Assembly (NCBI GenBank): GCA_945878845.1
Contig: CAMCUB010000007.1
Coordinates: 48,725-112,724, forward strand
Reading direction: 5' to 3'
Length of the DNA: 64,000 nucleotides
From: Erythrobacter sanguineus
Lineage (GTDB): Bacteria; Pseudomonadota; Alphaproteobacteria; Sphingomonadales; Sphingomonadaceae
Under the pieces are notes generated by a model. That model was not told the origin of the DNA, ran no database searches, and worked only from the letters and a program-made list of their open reading frames with translations. A program made the position numbers and the translations under genes. Each line of letters opens with the position of its first letter. Positions within the stretch are counted from its first letter, which is position 1. This document shows, piece by piece, positions 16,920-25,549 of this stretch.

Positions 16920-18743
16920 TTACGGCTTCTTCGGAGTGGGAGTGGGCCCCGCCACCTTCTCGATCTCGCGCACCGGCGCCTTCACCTCGCCCGCGGCCGG
17001 GGCGAGATCCTTGAGCGCGGCGCCGACCTCGATCTCCTTCAGCTTGATCAGCTGGCGGCGGAAATCGATCAGCTCGGTGCCCGAAAGCAGCGCGCGGCTG
17101 ACGAACTGGACGCTCGCCGGATTGATCACCCGCCCGCCGCGATACATCTCGTAGTGGAGGTGCGCGCCGGTCGAGAGGCCGGTCGAGCCGACATAGCCGA
17201 TCACCTGCCCGCGCCGCACGTTCATGCCGGGGGCAACCGCCATGCGGCTCATGTGGCAATAGCGGGTCGACAGGCCGCCGCCGTGTTCGAGCTTCACCGC
17301 GATCCCGCAACCGCCCGAGCGGCCCGCGCTGATGGCGCGGCCATCGCTGACCGCGACGATCGGCGTGCCGTAGCTCGCCTTGAAGTCGATCCCGGCGTGC
17401 ATCCGGGTGTAGCCGAGGATCGGGTGGCGGCGCATCCCGAAGTTGGAGGTGACCGCTCCCGGCACCGGCGCCAGCAGCCCGCGGCGCTGTTCGCCCACGC
17501 CCGAGGCTTCGTAGAAGCGCCCCTCGGTCCCCCAGCGCATCAGCTGGGTGCGGGGCACGCCGCTGCGCTCGACCCCGGCATAGAGCAATTGCCCCGCCAT
17601 GCGCTCGCCAGTTGCGGCGCGGCGATAGGCGAGGATAACGTCGAATTCGTCGGTCGGACGGACCTCGCGCTCCATGTCGATCTGCGCGTCGAGGGCCTTG
17701 AGATATTCCTGCACCGCGCTCGCGGGCACACCGGCGGCGCGCATCGAGCGGTAGAGGCTCGAGCCGACCACGCCGCGCACCCGCAGCGGAGTCTCGTCGA
17801 CGCGGATCACGTTGCGCTGGAGCGCGAGCGGGCCGGCGGGGGTCACCGGGGTGCCGTCGGGATTGACCTCGCCCACCCCCGGGCGGGTCAGCGCCAGCTC
17901 GAGATCGAAACGCGCGCGGAATGACAGGCTGTCGAGCGGGCGCGGCTGGCCCGGCGCGGTGCGGCGGCCGAGGATCAGGTCCATCTGCGTGCCCGGCTGG
18001 ATATCACCCACCGCCATCGCTTGGCCGACCAGCACCGCGGCGCGGTCGATATCCTCGCCCGCCACGCCTGCGCGGCGCAGCATCGAGGCAAAGCTGTCAC
18101 CCGGAGCAAGGGTCACCACCATCTGGATCTGCGGCCGCTCGGGCGCGCTCTTCAAGGGGATCACCGCCTGCGTCGGCCCCATGCGGCGGCCAGAATCGGC
18201 ACCCAGCGCGAGCGGCAGGATCATCTGGCTGCGCATCTCGCTGTCGACCGCCTCGCCGCGCGGCATGGCGGGGCGGGCTTCCAATGGGGTGAGATCGGGC
18301 CAGCACGCCAGCGCCACCGCGCCGAGCCCGACCATCGTGCCGAGCCCGCGCAGCCAGCGGCGGCTGCCGATATCCTCGGCAAGATCGGGGGCGAGATCGA
18401 GCCGGTCGAACCATTGCGAGGCGTCAAGACGCCACGCCTCGTAAGCTTCCGCCCGCGCGGCCCAGCGCTTCGCGAGCTTGCGCCGCATCCGCTGGCTGCG
18501 CGTCGGCAGAGCGAGCTTTTCGGCGTTGCGCAGATAGGGGAGCAGTTCGCGCGCCTGCGACGGGTCGATCGGCTGCGGAATGACCGCCAGCGCGCGGCTT
18601 TCTTCCTCGCCCGGAGTGTCCCCGGCGTCCTCCGGGCCTTCTGCCGGATCGGTCAGTTTGCGCGCGTGATCCAACATCATGCCCCGAAGCGGTGCCCTTG
18701 CGGGGCGAGCTTTGCGCCACCCTCGGGCGGAGCCTTGTCGCAT
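16920..18743 (-). CDS. M23 family metallopeptidase, membrane-anchored
   Basis: About 607 residues. A cytoplasmic acidic N-terminal region is followed by one transmembrane helix near GLGTMVGLGAVALACW, a periplasmic stretch with a LysM/OapA-like part (LAPGDSFASMLRRAGV), and the C-terminal LytM domain. In it, RHPILGYTRMHAGIDF supplies the first zinc His and Asp, and GLSTGAHLHYEMYRGG the HLH pair, so the catalytic set is complete. It should cut peptidoglycan cross-bridges. The track start at 18902 overlaps the divergent helicase gene; the ATG at 18743 has GGGAG at ideal spacing and is chosen. hemB follows after 45 bp. Confidence 0.9.
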   Translation of the reverse strand: MRQGSARGWRKARPARAPLRGMMLDHARKLTDPAEGPEDAGDTPGEEESRALAVIPQPIDPSQARELLPYLRNAEKLALPTRSQRMRRKLAKRWAARAEAYEAWRLDASQWFDRLDLAPDLAEDIGSRRWLRGLGTMVGLGAVALACWPDLTPLEARPAMPRGEAVDSEMRSQMILPLALGADSGRRMGPTQAVIPLKSAPERPQIQMVVTLAPGDSFASMLRRAGVAGEDIDRAAVLVGQAMAVGDIQPGTQMDLILGRRTAPGQPRPLDSLSFRARFDLELALTRPGVGEVNPDGTPVTPAGPLALQRNVIRVDETPLRVRGVVGSSLYRSMRAAGVPASAVQEYLKALDAQIDMEREVRPTDEFDVILAYRRAATGERMAGQLLYAGVERSGVPRTQLMRWGTEGRFYEASGVGEQRRGLLAPVPGAVTSNFGMRRHPILGYTRMHAGIDFKASYGTPIVAVSDGRAISAGRSGGCGIAVKLEHGGGLSTRYCHMSRMAVAPGMNVRRGQVIGYVGSTGLSTGAHLHYEMYRGGRVINPASVQFVSRALLSGTELIDFRRQLIKLKEIEVGAALKDLAPAAGEVKAPVREIEKVAGPTPTPKKP

Positions 18744-18870
18744 TTTTCTCCCACAACATAGTAAAACTGGCGTTAACCAGCGACCAGTTGGGGCCTTAGT
18801 GCGATAAGGTGTTGTGCGTATTGCCGCGCGGGTCTCGCCCATGGCCTTGCCGGGGTGCGGCAAGCCTGCG

Positions 18871-21720
18871 ATGACCGCAGCCGTCGTGCCCCAGTCCCTC
18901 ACCCCCCGTCCTGCCGAGGACGCTTATGTGCGCGCCGTGCTCGGGCCGACCAACACCGGCAAGACGCACCTCGCCATCGAGCGGATGTGCGGGCATTCGA
19001 GCGGCATGATGGGCTTCCCGCTGCGCCTGCTGGCGCGCGAGGTCTATGACCGGGTGCGCGCGATCAAGGGCGACAAGCAGGTCGCGCTGATCACCGGCGA
19101 GGAACGGATCGAGCCTCCGCAGGCGCGCTATTTCCTCTGCACCGCCGAGGCGATGCCGCGCACCGCCGGGCAGCACGCCTTCGTTGCGCTCGACGAGGCG
19201 CAATTGGGCGCGGACCCCGAGCGCGGGCACATCTTCACTGACCGCCTGATGCACATGCGTGGGCGCGAGGAGACGATGATCCTCGGCAGCGCCACGCTCG
19301 AACCCATGGTCAAGGCGCTGATCCCCAAAGCCGAGATCACCAGCCGCCCGCGTTTCTCGACTCTCAGCCATGCGGGGGTGTGCAAGCTGTCGCGCCTGCC
19401 GAAGCGGAGCGCCGTGGTCGCCTTCAGCGTGGAACAGGTTTACGCCATGGCCGAGGCCCTGCGGCGGTTCCGCGGCGGCGCGGCGGTGGTGATGGGCGCG
19501 CTTTCGCCCGAGACCCGCAACAAGCAGGTCGCGATGTTCCAGGCGGGCGAGGTCGACTACATCGTCGCCACCGACGCGATCGGGATGGGGCTCAACCTCG
19601 ATCTCGATCACGTCGCCTTTGCGGCGCTCAGCAAATTCGACGGGCGCCGGAAGCGCCGCCTCACCCCTTCGGAAATGGCGCAGATCGCCGGGCGCGCCGG
19701 GCGGCACCAGCGCGACGGCACCTTCGGAACCCTCTCAGGCACCGGCAAGGGCGACGGCGAGCCGCTCCAGTTCACCGACGAGGAAGTCTACGCGATCGAG
19801 GAGCACAAGTTCGCGCCCCTCACCCACCTGTTCTGGCGCGAGGCCGATCCGCGGTTCGATTCGCTCGGCACGCTAATCGCCGATCTCGAAGCGCGGCCCG
19901 ACAATGCGGTGCTCAAGGCCGCGCCCGAAGCGATCGACATGGCGGTGCTGCGCCGCCTCGCCTCCGACCCCATCGCCGACACGGTGCGCGGCGCGGGATC
20001 GGTGCGGCGCTTCTGGGAGGCCTGCACCCTCCCCGACTTCCGCAATCTCGGGGTCGAGCAGCACGCGCGGTTCGTGGCGCGCCTGTGGGACGACCTGCGC
20101 GGCGGATACATCGGCGCGGATTTCGTCGCCGCGCGCATCGCCGAGCTTGACCGGATGCAGGGCGACATCGACACGCTCCAGGGCCGCATCGCTGCGATTC
20201 GCAGTTGGGCCTACATCTGCCAGCGCCCCGATTGGGTGCTGGCGCGCGACGAAATGGCTGCGCGGGCGCGTGCGGTCGAGGCGAAGCTCTCGGATGCGCT
20301 GCACGCGCGGCTGACCGAGCGGTTCGTGAACCGAAGGACGACTCTCTTGATGAAATCGCTGGGGCAGGACGGAGCCGCATTGCCCGTCACCCTCGAACCT
20401 GACGGGCACCTCAATGTGGAGGGCGAGAGCATCGGCCGGCTCGAGGGCTTCCGCTTCCATGTCGATCCCTCGGCAGGGGTCGCCGACCGGCGAATGCTGC
20501 TAGCGGCGGGCGAGAAGGCGCTGCCGGCGCTGCTGGAGAAGCGCGCCGAGTGGCTGCTCTCGGAAGGCATCGCCGAGCTGGAGATCAGCGGCGGCGCGAT
20601 CCGCTGGCAGGGCCGCGCGCTCGCCGAGATCGCCTTCCCCGGCCATCCCGGTTCGGGCAATTTCGGCACGCCCCGACTTGCGCTGACCCGGGATGTCGCG
20701 CTGCTGCCCGATACGGCCAAGGCGAAGCTCGAGGCGGGCCTTGCCGCGTGGCTCGAAGCGCAACTCGAACCGCTCGCCCCCTTGCGCAAGCTCGCCGAGG
20801 CCGCGCGCGATCCCGCCGCCGGGTCGCAGGCGCGCGCGTTGGTGATCACCCTGATCGAGGCGCGCGGCGTGATCAGCCGCGAGGAAGCCGGTCTGGAAAA
20901 CCTGCCCAAGGAGATGCGGCCCTATCTGCGCAAGCTCGGCATCACCTTCGGCGCGCTCGACATCTTCGACGCGCCGCTCTTGAAGCCCGCCCCGCGCCGC
21001 CTGCTCCACGCGCTGGGGCTCGACACCCGCGCGGTGCAGGAGGCGATGAACCCTGTGCTGGCCGAGGGGAGCTGGGCCAGGGGCCGCCTGCCCGCAGGCT
21101 ATCGCTATGCCGGTAACCAGGCGATCCGGGTCGATCTGGCCGAGAAAATCTTCCGCGCTGCCTTCGACGCACGGGCCAAGGTGGTCGCGGCGTATCCCAA
21201 GGAGCGGAACCGTCCGTTCCGGGTCGATCTGGCGCTCAGCGTCTCGGTCGGGCTCGAGGCCGAGAACGCCCGCCGCTTGCTCGGCAGCGCAGGCTTCCGG
21301 GTGGAACGCGCCCGCGCCCTGCCCGAAGGCGCGCAAGGGGCCCCCGCGCCCGACCGCTGGTACTGGCGCCCGCGCCGCCCCGAGGAGCGCGACGCGCGCC
21401 GCGAGGCAAAGGGGGCCGAGCGCCCCCGGCACCGCAAACCGGCCTCCGGCGACGGGCGCAAGGACACGCGCAAGGACACCGGCCCCACAGAGGGCCAGCC
21501 ACCCCGCGAAGCCAAGCCGCACCACAAGGGCAAGCCGCAGGGCGACAGGCGCGGCGATCGTCCCGAAGGCGAGCGGCGTGACGGGCCGCGTGGCAAACCA
21601 GGCGGCAAACCCGGCGGAAAGCCGCCTCGTGACAACCGTCCGCCCCTGCCCAAGCCCGACACCGGCCCGGCGCGCGCCGGGGGGGCCTTCGACAAGCTGG
21701 CGGACCTGCTCAAGGGATGA
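18871..21720 (+). CDS. Suv3-like ATP-dependent RNA helicase
   Basis: About 949 residues. The helicase core starts immediately: VLGPTNTGKTHLAIERM (motif I), VALDEAQLGADPERGH (motif II, DEAQ), LGSATLE (III), VDYIVATDAIGMGLNLD (V) and QIAGRAGRHQRDG (VI). This matches bacterial relatives of mitochondrial SUV3/SUPV3L1, which unwind RNA for degradation. A long middle region follows, then a 130-residue Arg/Lys/Gly/Pro-rich tail that probably binds RNA. The ATG at 18871 is preferred to the GTG at 18814 because VRAVLGPTNTGKT then sits at the usual distance. The S4 gene overlaps its stop by 4 bp. Confidence 0.92.
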   Translation: MTAAVVPQSLTPRPAEDAYVRAVLGPTNTGKTHLAIERMCGHSSGMMGFPLRLLAREVYDRVRAIKGDKQVALITGEERIEPPQARYFLCTAEAMPRTAGQHAFVALDEAQLGADPERGHIFTDRLMHMRGREETMILGSATLEPMVKALIPKAEITSRPRFSTLSHAGVCKLSRLPKRSAVVAFSVEQVYAMAEALRRFRGGAAVVMGALSPETRNKQVAMFQAGEVDYIVATDAIGMGLNLDLDHVAFAALSKFDGRRKRRLTPSEMAQIAGRAGRHQRDGTFGTLSGTGKGDGEPLQFTDEEVYAIEEHKFAPLTHLFWREADPRFDSLGTLIADLEARPDNAVLKAAPEAIDMAVLRRLASDPIADTVRGAGSVRRFWEACTLPDFRNLGVEQHARFVARLWDDLRGGYIGADFVAARIAELDRMQGDIDTLQGRIAAIRSWAYICQRPDWVLARDEMAARARAVEAKLSDALHARLTERFVNRRTTLLMKSLGQDGAALPVTLEPDGHLNVEGESIGRLEGFRFHVDPSAGVADRRMLLAAGEKALPALLEKRAEWLLSEGIAELEISGGAIRWQGRALAEIAFPGHPGSGNFGTPRLALTRDVALLPDTAKAKLEAGLAAWLEAQLEPLAPLRKLAEAARDPAAGSQARALVITLIEARGVISREEAGLENLPKEMRPYLRKLGITFGALDIFDAPLLKPAPRRLLHALGLDTRAVQEAMNPVLAEGSWARGRLPAGYRYAGNQAIRVDLAEKIFRAAFDARAKVVAAYPKERNRPFRVDLALSVSVGLEAENARRLLGSAGFRVERARALPEGAQGAPAPDRWYWRPRRPEERDARREAKGAERPRHRKPASGDGRKDTRKDTGPTEGQPPREAKPHHKGKPQGDRRGDRPEGERRDGPRGKPGGKPGGKPPRDNRPPLPKPDTGPARAGGAFDKLADLLKG

Positions 21721-22109
21721 AGGCAGGCGGGGATTCGGCAAGCACGGGGTCGATCCGGATCGACCGCCTGTTGGTGTATCTCCGCTTCGCCCGCACCCGC
21801 TCCGCCGCCCAGACGCTGATCGATACCCATGCTTTGCGCCGCAACAGAAAGCATGTGCTGCGCGGCTCGGAACAGGCCCGTATCGGTGACGTGCTGACCC
21901 TTGCGACGGGCGGCGGCGTCAGGGTGGTCGAGCTCCTCGCCCTGCCCGACCGCCGCGGCTCGCCCGCACAGGCGGCATCGCATTATCGTGAGGTTGATGC
22001 TTTTAGTGAGATTGACGGGGGCGGTCTTGACCGTAAAGGGCAAATGACCATAGCAGCGTCGCCTCCGATGGCGGATCCCCCGCCCGACGATCCCGAAGAC
22101 TTCTCGTGA
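21717..22109 (+). CDS. S4-domain RNA-binding protein (HslR/Hsp15-like)
   Basis: A 130-residue protein with an S4 fold: [20 protein letters not shown], then [20 protein letters not shown] and [20 protein letters not shown]4 proteins of this size bind structured RNA; Hsp15 in E. coli binds stalled 50S subunits. The start overlaps the helicase stop (ATGA), so helicase and RNA-binding protein are made together and may cooperate in RNA turnover (inference). FdxA begins 10 bp after its stop. Confidence 0.88.
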   Translation: MKAGGDSASTGSIRIDRLLVYLRFARTRSAAQTLIDTHALRRNRKHVLRGSEQARIGDVLTLATGGGVRVVELLALPDRRGSPAQAASHYREVDAFSEIDGGGLDRKGQMTIAASPPMADPPPDDPEDFS

Positions 22110-22119
22110 AAGAGCCGCA

Positions 22120-22458
22120 ATGACTTACGTCGTCACCGAAGACTGCATCAAGTGCAAGTACACCGACTGCGTGGAAGTGTGCCCGGTCGACTGTTTCTAC
22201 GAAGGCGAGAACATGCTGGTGATCAACCCCAGCGAATGCATCGATTGCGGCGTGTGCGAGCCGGAATGCCCGGCCGAAGCGATTCTCCCGGACACGGAAG
22301 ATGGCCTCGAAAAGTGGCTCGAGCTGAACACCCAGTTCTCGGCCGTGTGGCCCAACATCACCAGCCAGAAGGCCCCGCCCGAGGATGCCGACGCCTTCAA
22401 GGGCGAAAAGGGCAAGTTCGAGAAGTACTTCACCGACGCGCCGGGCGACGGGGACTGA
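22120..22458 (+). CDS. fdxA: Ferredoxin FdxA, 7Fe type
   Basis: A 112-residue ferredoxin. [20 protein letters not shown] and [18 protein letters not shown] carry the cysteines for one [3Fe-4S] and one [4Fe-4S] cluster, and the extended C-terminal segment ([20 protein letters not shown]) is typical of the FdxA/Azotobacter FdI group. It shuttles electrons in the cytoplasm; the partner is not evident here. The gene sits between the S4 protein and CarD, an arrangement common in Sphingomonadales. Confidence 0.95.
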   Translation: MTYVVTEDCIKCKYTDCVEVCPVDCFYEGENMLVINPSECIDCGVCEPECPAEAILPDTEDGLEKWLELNTQFSAVWPNITSQKAPPEDADAFKGEKGKFEKYFTDAPGDGD

Positions 22459-22725
22459 TTTCAAACGGTTTTTGGGCTATCTGCAAAGCTAGGCAGGTGC
22501 CCGCAAACGCCGACTCGCAATTTTGTTGCAGGCGTGCTATATGACACCGGACCGCGCAGGACCCCGGGTCCGCGCAGGCGTCCAGTAACCAGGAAGGCCC
22601 GACACCAGCAACCCCCTACCCGGATGATCCGCACCCGGCGCTCGCCCCGTGAGGGGTTGGGTCGCGCCGCCGGGTCAGTCGTCTCTCTCTCCGTTGCGAA
22701 TGTCGGCCGATTGAAAGGAACGTGC

Positions 22726-23259
22726 ATGGCGAGCACCGCGAACGCATTCACCGTCGGCGATTATGTTGTCTACCCGAAGCATGGGGTGGGCCGGGTGATC
22801 GAACTCCAGAAGGAGGAGATCGCCGGGATGCAGCTCGAACTCTACGTGCTGCGGTTCGAGAAGGAGCGCATGACGCTCCGCGTGCCGACGAACAAGGTCG
22901 AAGCGATCGGGATGCGCAAGCTTTCGTCGGACAAGACGCTGCGTCAGGCGATGGAAACGCTCAAGGGCAAGCCCAAGGTCAAGCGCACCATGTGGTCGCG
23001 CCGTGCGCAGGAATATGAAGCCAAGATCAACTCGGGCGACCTCGTGTCGATCGCCGAAGTGACCCGCGACCTGTTCCGCCCCGAAGACCAGCCCGAGCAG
23101 AGCTACTCGGAACGCCAGATCTTCGAAGCGGCCTCGAGCCGTCTCGCCCGCGAACTTGCGGCGATGGAAGAGACCGACGAGCCCACCGCGCTCGGCAAGA
23201 TCCTCGACGTGCTGCGCGAGCATGCGCCGCAATATTACGACACCGCCGATGAAGCGTAA
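22726..23259 (+). CDS. CarD/CdnL-family transcriptional regulator
   Basis: A 177-residue protein. The N-terminal CarD/TRCF RNA polymerase-interacting domain starts FTVGDYVVYPKHGVGRVIEL, and the C-terminal helical domain contains WSRRAQEYEAKINSGDLVSI, the region that contacts promoter DNA. CarD binds the beta subunit and stabilises the open complex, notably at rRNA promoters. The track start at 22534 is too long; the ATG at 22726 follows AAAGGAACG. The 267-bp gap before it holds no gene and may carry a leader or promoter. A terminator follows the stop. Confidence 0.93.
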   Translation: MASTANAFTVGDYVVYPKHGVGRVIELQKEEIAGMQLELYVLRFEKERMTLRVPTNKVEAIGMRKLSSDKTLRQAMETLKGKPKVKRTMWSRRAQEYEAKINSGDLVSIAEVTRDLFRPEDQPEQSYSERQIFEAASSRLARELAAMEETDEPTALGKILDVLREHAPQYYDTADEA

Positions 23260-23284
23260 GCTTCTCGAGGCTAGTGCGAACATG

Positions 23285-23314
23285 AAAGGGCCGTCCTTCG
23301 GGGCGGCCCTTTTC
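23285..23314 (+). terminator. Rho-independent terminator after carD
   Basis: A GC-rich stem (GGGCCGTCC / GGGCGGCCC) with a TTCG-containing loop, preceded by AAA and followed by CTTTT. It lies 26 bp after the CarD stop on the same strand and would end the helicase-S4-fdxA-carD transcripts. Confidence 0.8.
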
Positions 23315-23394
23315 GTTTGGGCGTCGGCGTGGGCCCCCTTGCACCCCGCCCCGTGGTGTATTACATCAGCAATACGCTAACGGGAGAGAGACAC

Positions 23395-24189
23395 ATGATC
23401 CACGCACGCCTTGCGCTGCTGCTTGCCGGCACCGCCGCCCTTGCCGCCTGCGACGGCGCCGATGTCGAGATCAACGGCCAGAAGGGCGTGCCCCTCTCCG
23501 AGATCGAGATCGCCGGCGAGGCGCCCCCCAAGGTCTTCCTCGCTTCGGGCGACAATGTGATCGTCACCGAGGGCGAGACCTTCGCGATCAAGGTCGAAGG
23601 CAGCGACACCGACAGCTTGCGCTTCGTGCGCGACAAGGAGGTGATCGGCATCACCCGCGTCGAGGGCTGGAACGGCAACTCCACCGCCACCATCCGCATC
23701 ACCATGCCCGCCCCCACGGAAATCATCATCGGCGGGGCCGGGACGGTCAAGGCGCAGGGCCTCGCCAGCGAAGCCGCCATCAATATCGGCGGCAGCGGCA
23801 CGGTCGAATTCGAGAAGTTCAACGGCCAGACGCTCGGCATCAATATCGGCGGCAGCGGCACGGTGCGCGGCGCGGGCACGGCGAAGGAACTCAACGTGCT
23901 GATCGGCGGCGCGGGCGAGGTCGAGATGCCCGGGTTGAAGGCCGATCAAGCCGAGGTCACCATCGGCGGCTCGGGCGATGTCGCCTTCGCCTCGGACGGG
24001 ACGGTGGAGGCCACCATCGGCGGAGCGGGCGACATCAAGGTCTCAGGGACCGCCAAGTGCACCGTCAACGCCTTCGGCTCGGGCACGCTGACCTGCTCGC
24101 CCGGCGGCGGCAGCGGCGCGAGCGGCGCGATCCCGGCTCCGCCCGCCGCACCGGCCGCACCTGCAGCCCCGGCGAAGCCCGCGGAATAG
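23395..24189 (+). CDS. GIN-domain (DUF2807) lipoprotein
   Basis: A 264-residue protein with a lipoprotein signal (LLLAGTAALAAC, lipobox LAAC with the acylated Cys at about 18). The mature region is a run of right-handed beta-helix-like repeats, visible as IIIGGAGTVKAQGL, INIGGSGTVEFEKF and VTIGGSGDVAFASD, the hallmark of the putative auto-transporter adhesin (head GIN) domain. The tail is Pro/Ala-rich. It probably sits on the outer or inner membrane facing the periplasm. Function unknown. The ATG at 23395 has GGAGAGAG upstream. Confidence 0.88.
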   Translation: MIHARLALLLAGTAALAACDGADVEINGQKGVPLSEIEIAGEAPPKVFLASGDNVIVTEGETFAIKVEGSDTDSLRFVRDKEVIGITRVEGWNGNSTATIRITMPAPTEIIIGGAGTVKAQGLASEAAINIGGSGTVEFEKFNGQTLGINIGGSGTVRGAGTAKELNVLIGGAGEVEMPGLKADQAEVTIGGSGDVAFASDGTVEATIGGAGDIKVSGTAKCTVNAFGSGTLTCSPGGGSGASGAIPAPPAAPAAPAAPAKPAE

Positions 24190-24230
24190 GGTTTGCCAGA
24201 TCGTAACCCGTGAGCGAGACTGTGCGGGTC

Positions 24231-24563
24231 ATGTCCCCGCTCCGACTCATCGCAATCAGCTGCGCCGCGCTAGCCCTTCAGGGATGCCTCGCCAAGGCCG
24301 CCGTCGGCGTGGTCACCGCGCCGGTGCGTGTGGTGAGCAAGGGCGTCGACCTCGCCACCACCAGCCAGTCCGAAGCCGACGAGAAGCGCGGCCGCGACAT
24401 CCGCCAGCGCGAAGAGCGAATGGGCGAACTCGACCGCGCCTACGCCAAGGCCATGGACCGCTGCGGCGAGGGCGATGACGAGGCGTGTGACCGCGCCCAG
24501 GCGATCCGTGCCGAGATGAAGGCGCTGGCGCCGGGGATACCGGTGGAGCCGGTAGAGGACTAA
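24231..24563 (+). CDS. Small lipoprotein, hypothetical
   Basis: About 110 residues. Lipoprotein signal LIAISCAALALQGC with lipobox LQGC, then AAVGVVTAPVRVVSKGVDLA and a charged helical part rich in Glu/Arg that may form a coiled coil (EKRGRDIRQREERMGELD). The ATG at 24231 (MSPLRL) gives a normal signal length; the track start is a GTG at 24210. Convergent with tsaC, whose stop overlaps it by 4 bp. No family recognised; it follows the GIN lipoprotein and may be co-transcribed. Confidence 0.7.
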   Translation: MSPLRLIAISCAALALQGCLAKAAVGVVTAPVRVVSKGVDLATTSQSEADEKRGRDIRQREERMGELDRAYAKAMDRCGEGDDEACDRAQAIRAEMKALAPGIPVEPVED

Positions 24564-25477
24564 GCCGCCGCCCGCCGCAGCCGGTCGTTGATCGCGCGGC
24601 CCACGCCTTCGTCCGGCACCGTGGCCACCGCGATGCGCGGGTGCGGGGCGCGGGCGGCTTCGTGCAGGGCTGCGTAGAGGCGGGATGCCGCTTCGCCGAG
24701 GTCGTCGCTTGCGGACAAAGTGCAATCCCCCGCCACCGCCCCGAAGCCGATCAGAAACTCGCCCGCCTCCGCCGCCAGCGCGTTCAACCGCAAGGGCTTG
24801 CCGGGCGCATAGTGGCTCGCGAGTTGACCCGGAGCCTCGATCCCCAAGCTCCCCCCCCGCGTGCCGAGCTGGATCGGGCCGGGGCGCAATTCTTCCACGC
24901 TGCCATCCGCGCGCACCGCGACGATGGTCGATTCCACCCCCGCGCTCGTCGGCCCCGCGTCGAGCACCATTTCGATCCGCCCCTCGAGCGAGGCGAGCAC
25001 GTGCTCGGCCGAGGTCGGGCTGATGAAGCCGCTGCGGTTGGCGGAAGGGGCTGCGAGCGGGAAGTCGAGCCGCTCCAGCAGCGCCTGCATCACTGGATGC
25101 GCGGGCGCGCGCAGAGCGATGGTGGGGAGGCCCGCGGTCACCGCCTCGGCCAGCGCGGCATCGGCGCGGCGTGGCAGCACGAGCGTTAGAGGCCCCGGCC
25201 AATGCGCCTCGGCCAGCGCGCGGGCCTCGGGGGAGAACTCGGCATACTCAGCCGCCTGCTCCACCCCCGCGACATGCACGATCAGCGGATTGAAATCCGG
25301 CCGGCCCTTCGCAGCATAGATCCGCGCCACCGCCTCGGCGCTGTCGGCGCGCGCGGCGAGGCCGTAGACCGTCTCGGTCGGCACCGCCACCAGCCCGCCC
25401 GATTCGAGGATTCGCGCCGCTTTCGCGATCCCCTCGGCGTCCGCCAGCCGCACTTCCGTAACGTTCTTGCCGCTCAT
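24560..25477 (-). CDS. L-threonylcarbamoyladenylate synthase (Sua5/TsaC)
   Basis: A 305-residue enzyme that makes threonylcarbamoyl-AMP from Thr, bicarbonate and ATP for the t6A37 modification of ANN-decoding tRNAs. The YrdC domain has GLVAVPTETVYGLAARADS near residue 28, KGRPDFNPLIVHV, WPGPLTLVLPR and APSANRSGFISPTSAEHV. The C-terminal Sua5 domain is present (residues about 210-305), so it is the long Sua5 form. Divergent from the acyl-CoA dehydrogenase gene with 72 bp between starts. Confidence 0.94.
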   Translation of the reverse strand: MSGKNVTEVRLADAEGIAKAARILESGGLVAVPTETVYGLAARADSAEAVARIYAAKGRPDFNPLIVHVAGVEQAAEYAEFSPEARALAEAHWPGPLTLVLPRRADAALAEAVTAGLPTIALRAPAHPVMQALLERLDFPLAAPSANRSGFISPTSAEHVLASLEGRIEMVLDAGPTSAGVESTIVAVRADGSVEELRPGPIQLGTRGGSLGIEAPGQLASHYAPGKPLRLNALAAEAGEFLIGFGAVAGDCTLSASDDLGEAASRLYAALHEAARAPHPRIAVATVPDEGVGRAINDRLRRAAA

Positions 25478-25549
25478 GCCCCGGCGCTATATTCGTTTGC
25501 CCGCCCTGCCAAGAGCGCAGCCCCCGAACACCCAAAGGATGCCCCCCAA

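Noticed and set aside
15540-17924. 794-aa plus-strand ORF
   Set aside because: Runs through a GNAT gene, hemB and the M23 gene in antisense; no recognisable domain.
25202-25549. Extended N-terminus of the acyl-CoA dehydrogenase
   Set aside because: It overlaps the divergent tsaC gene and lacks family sequence; the GTG at 25550 fits better.
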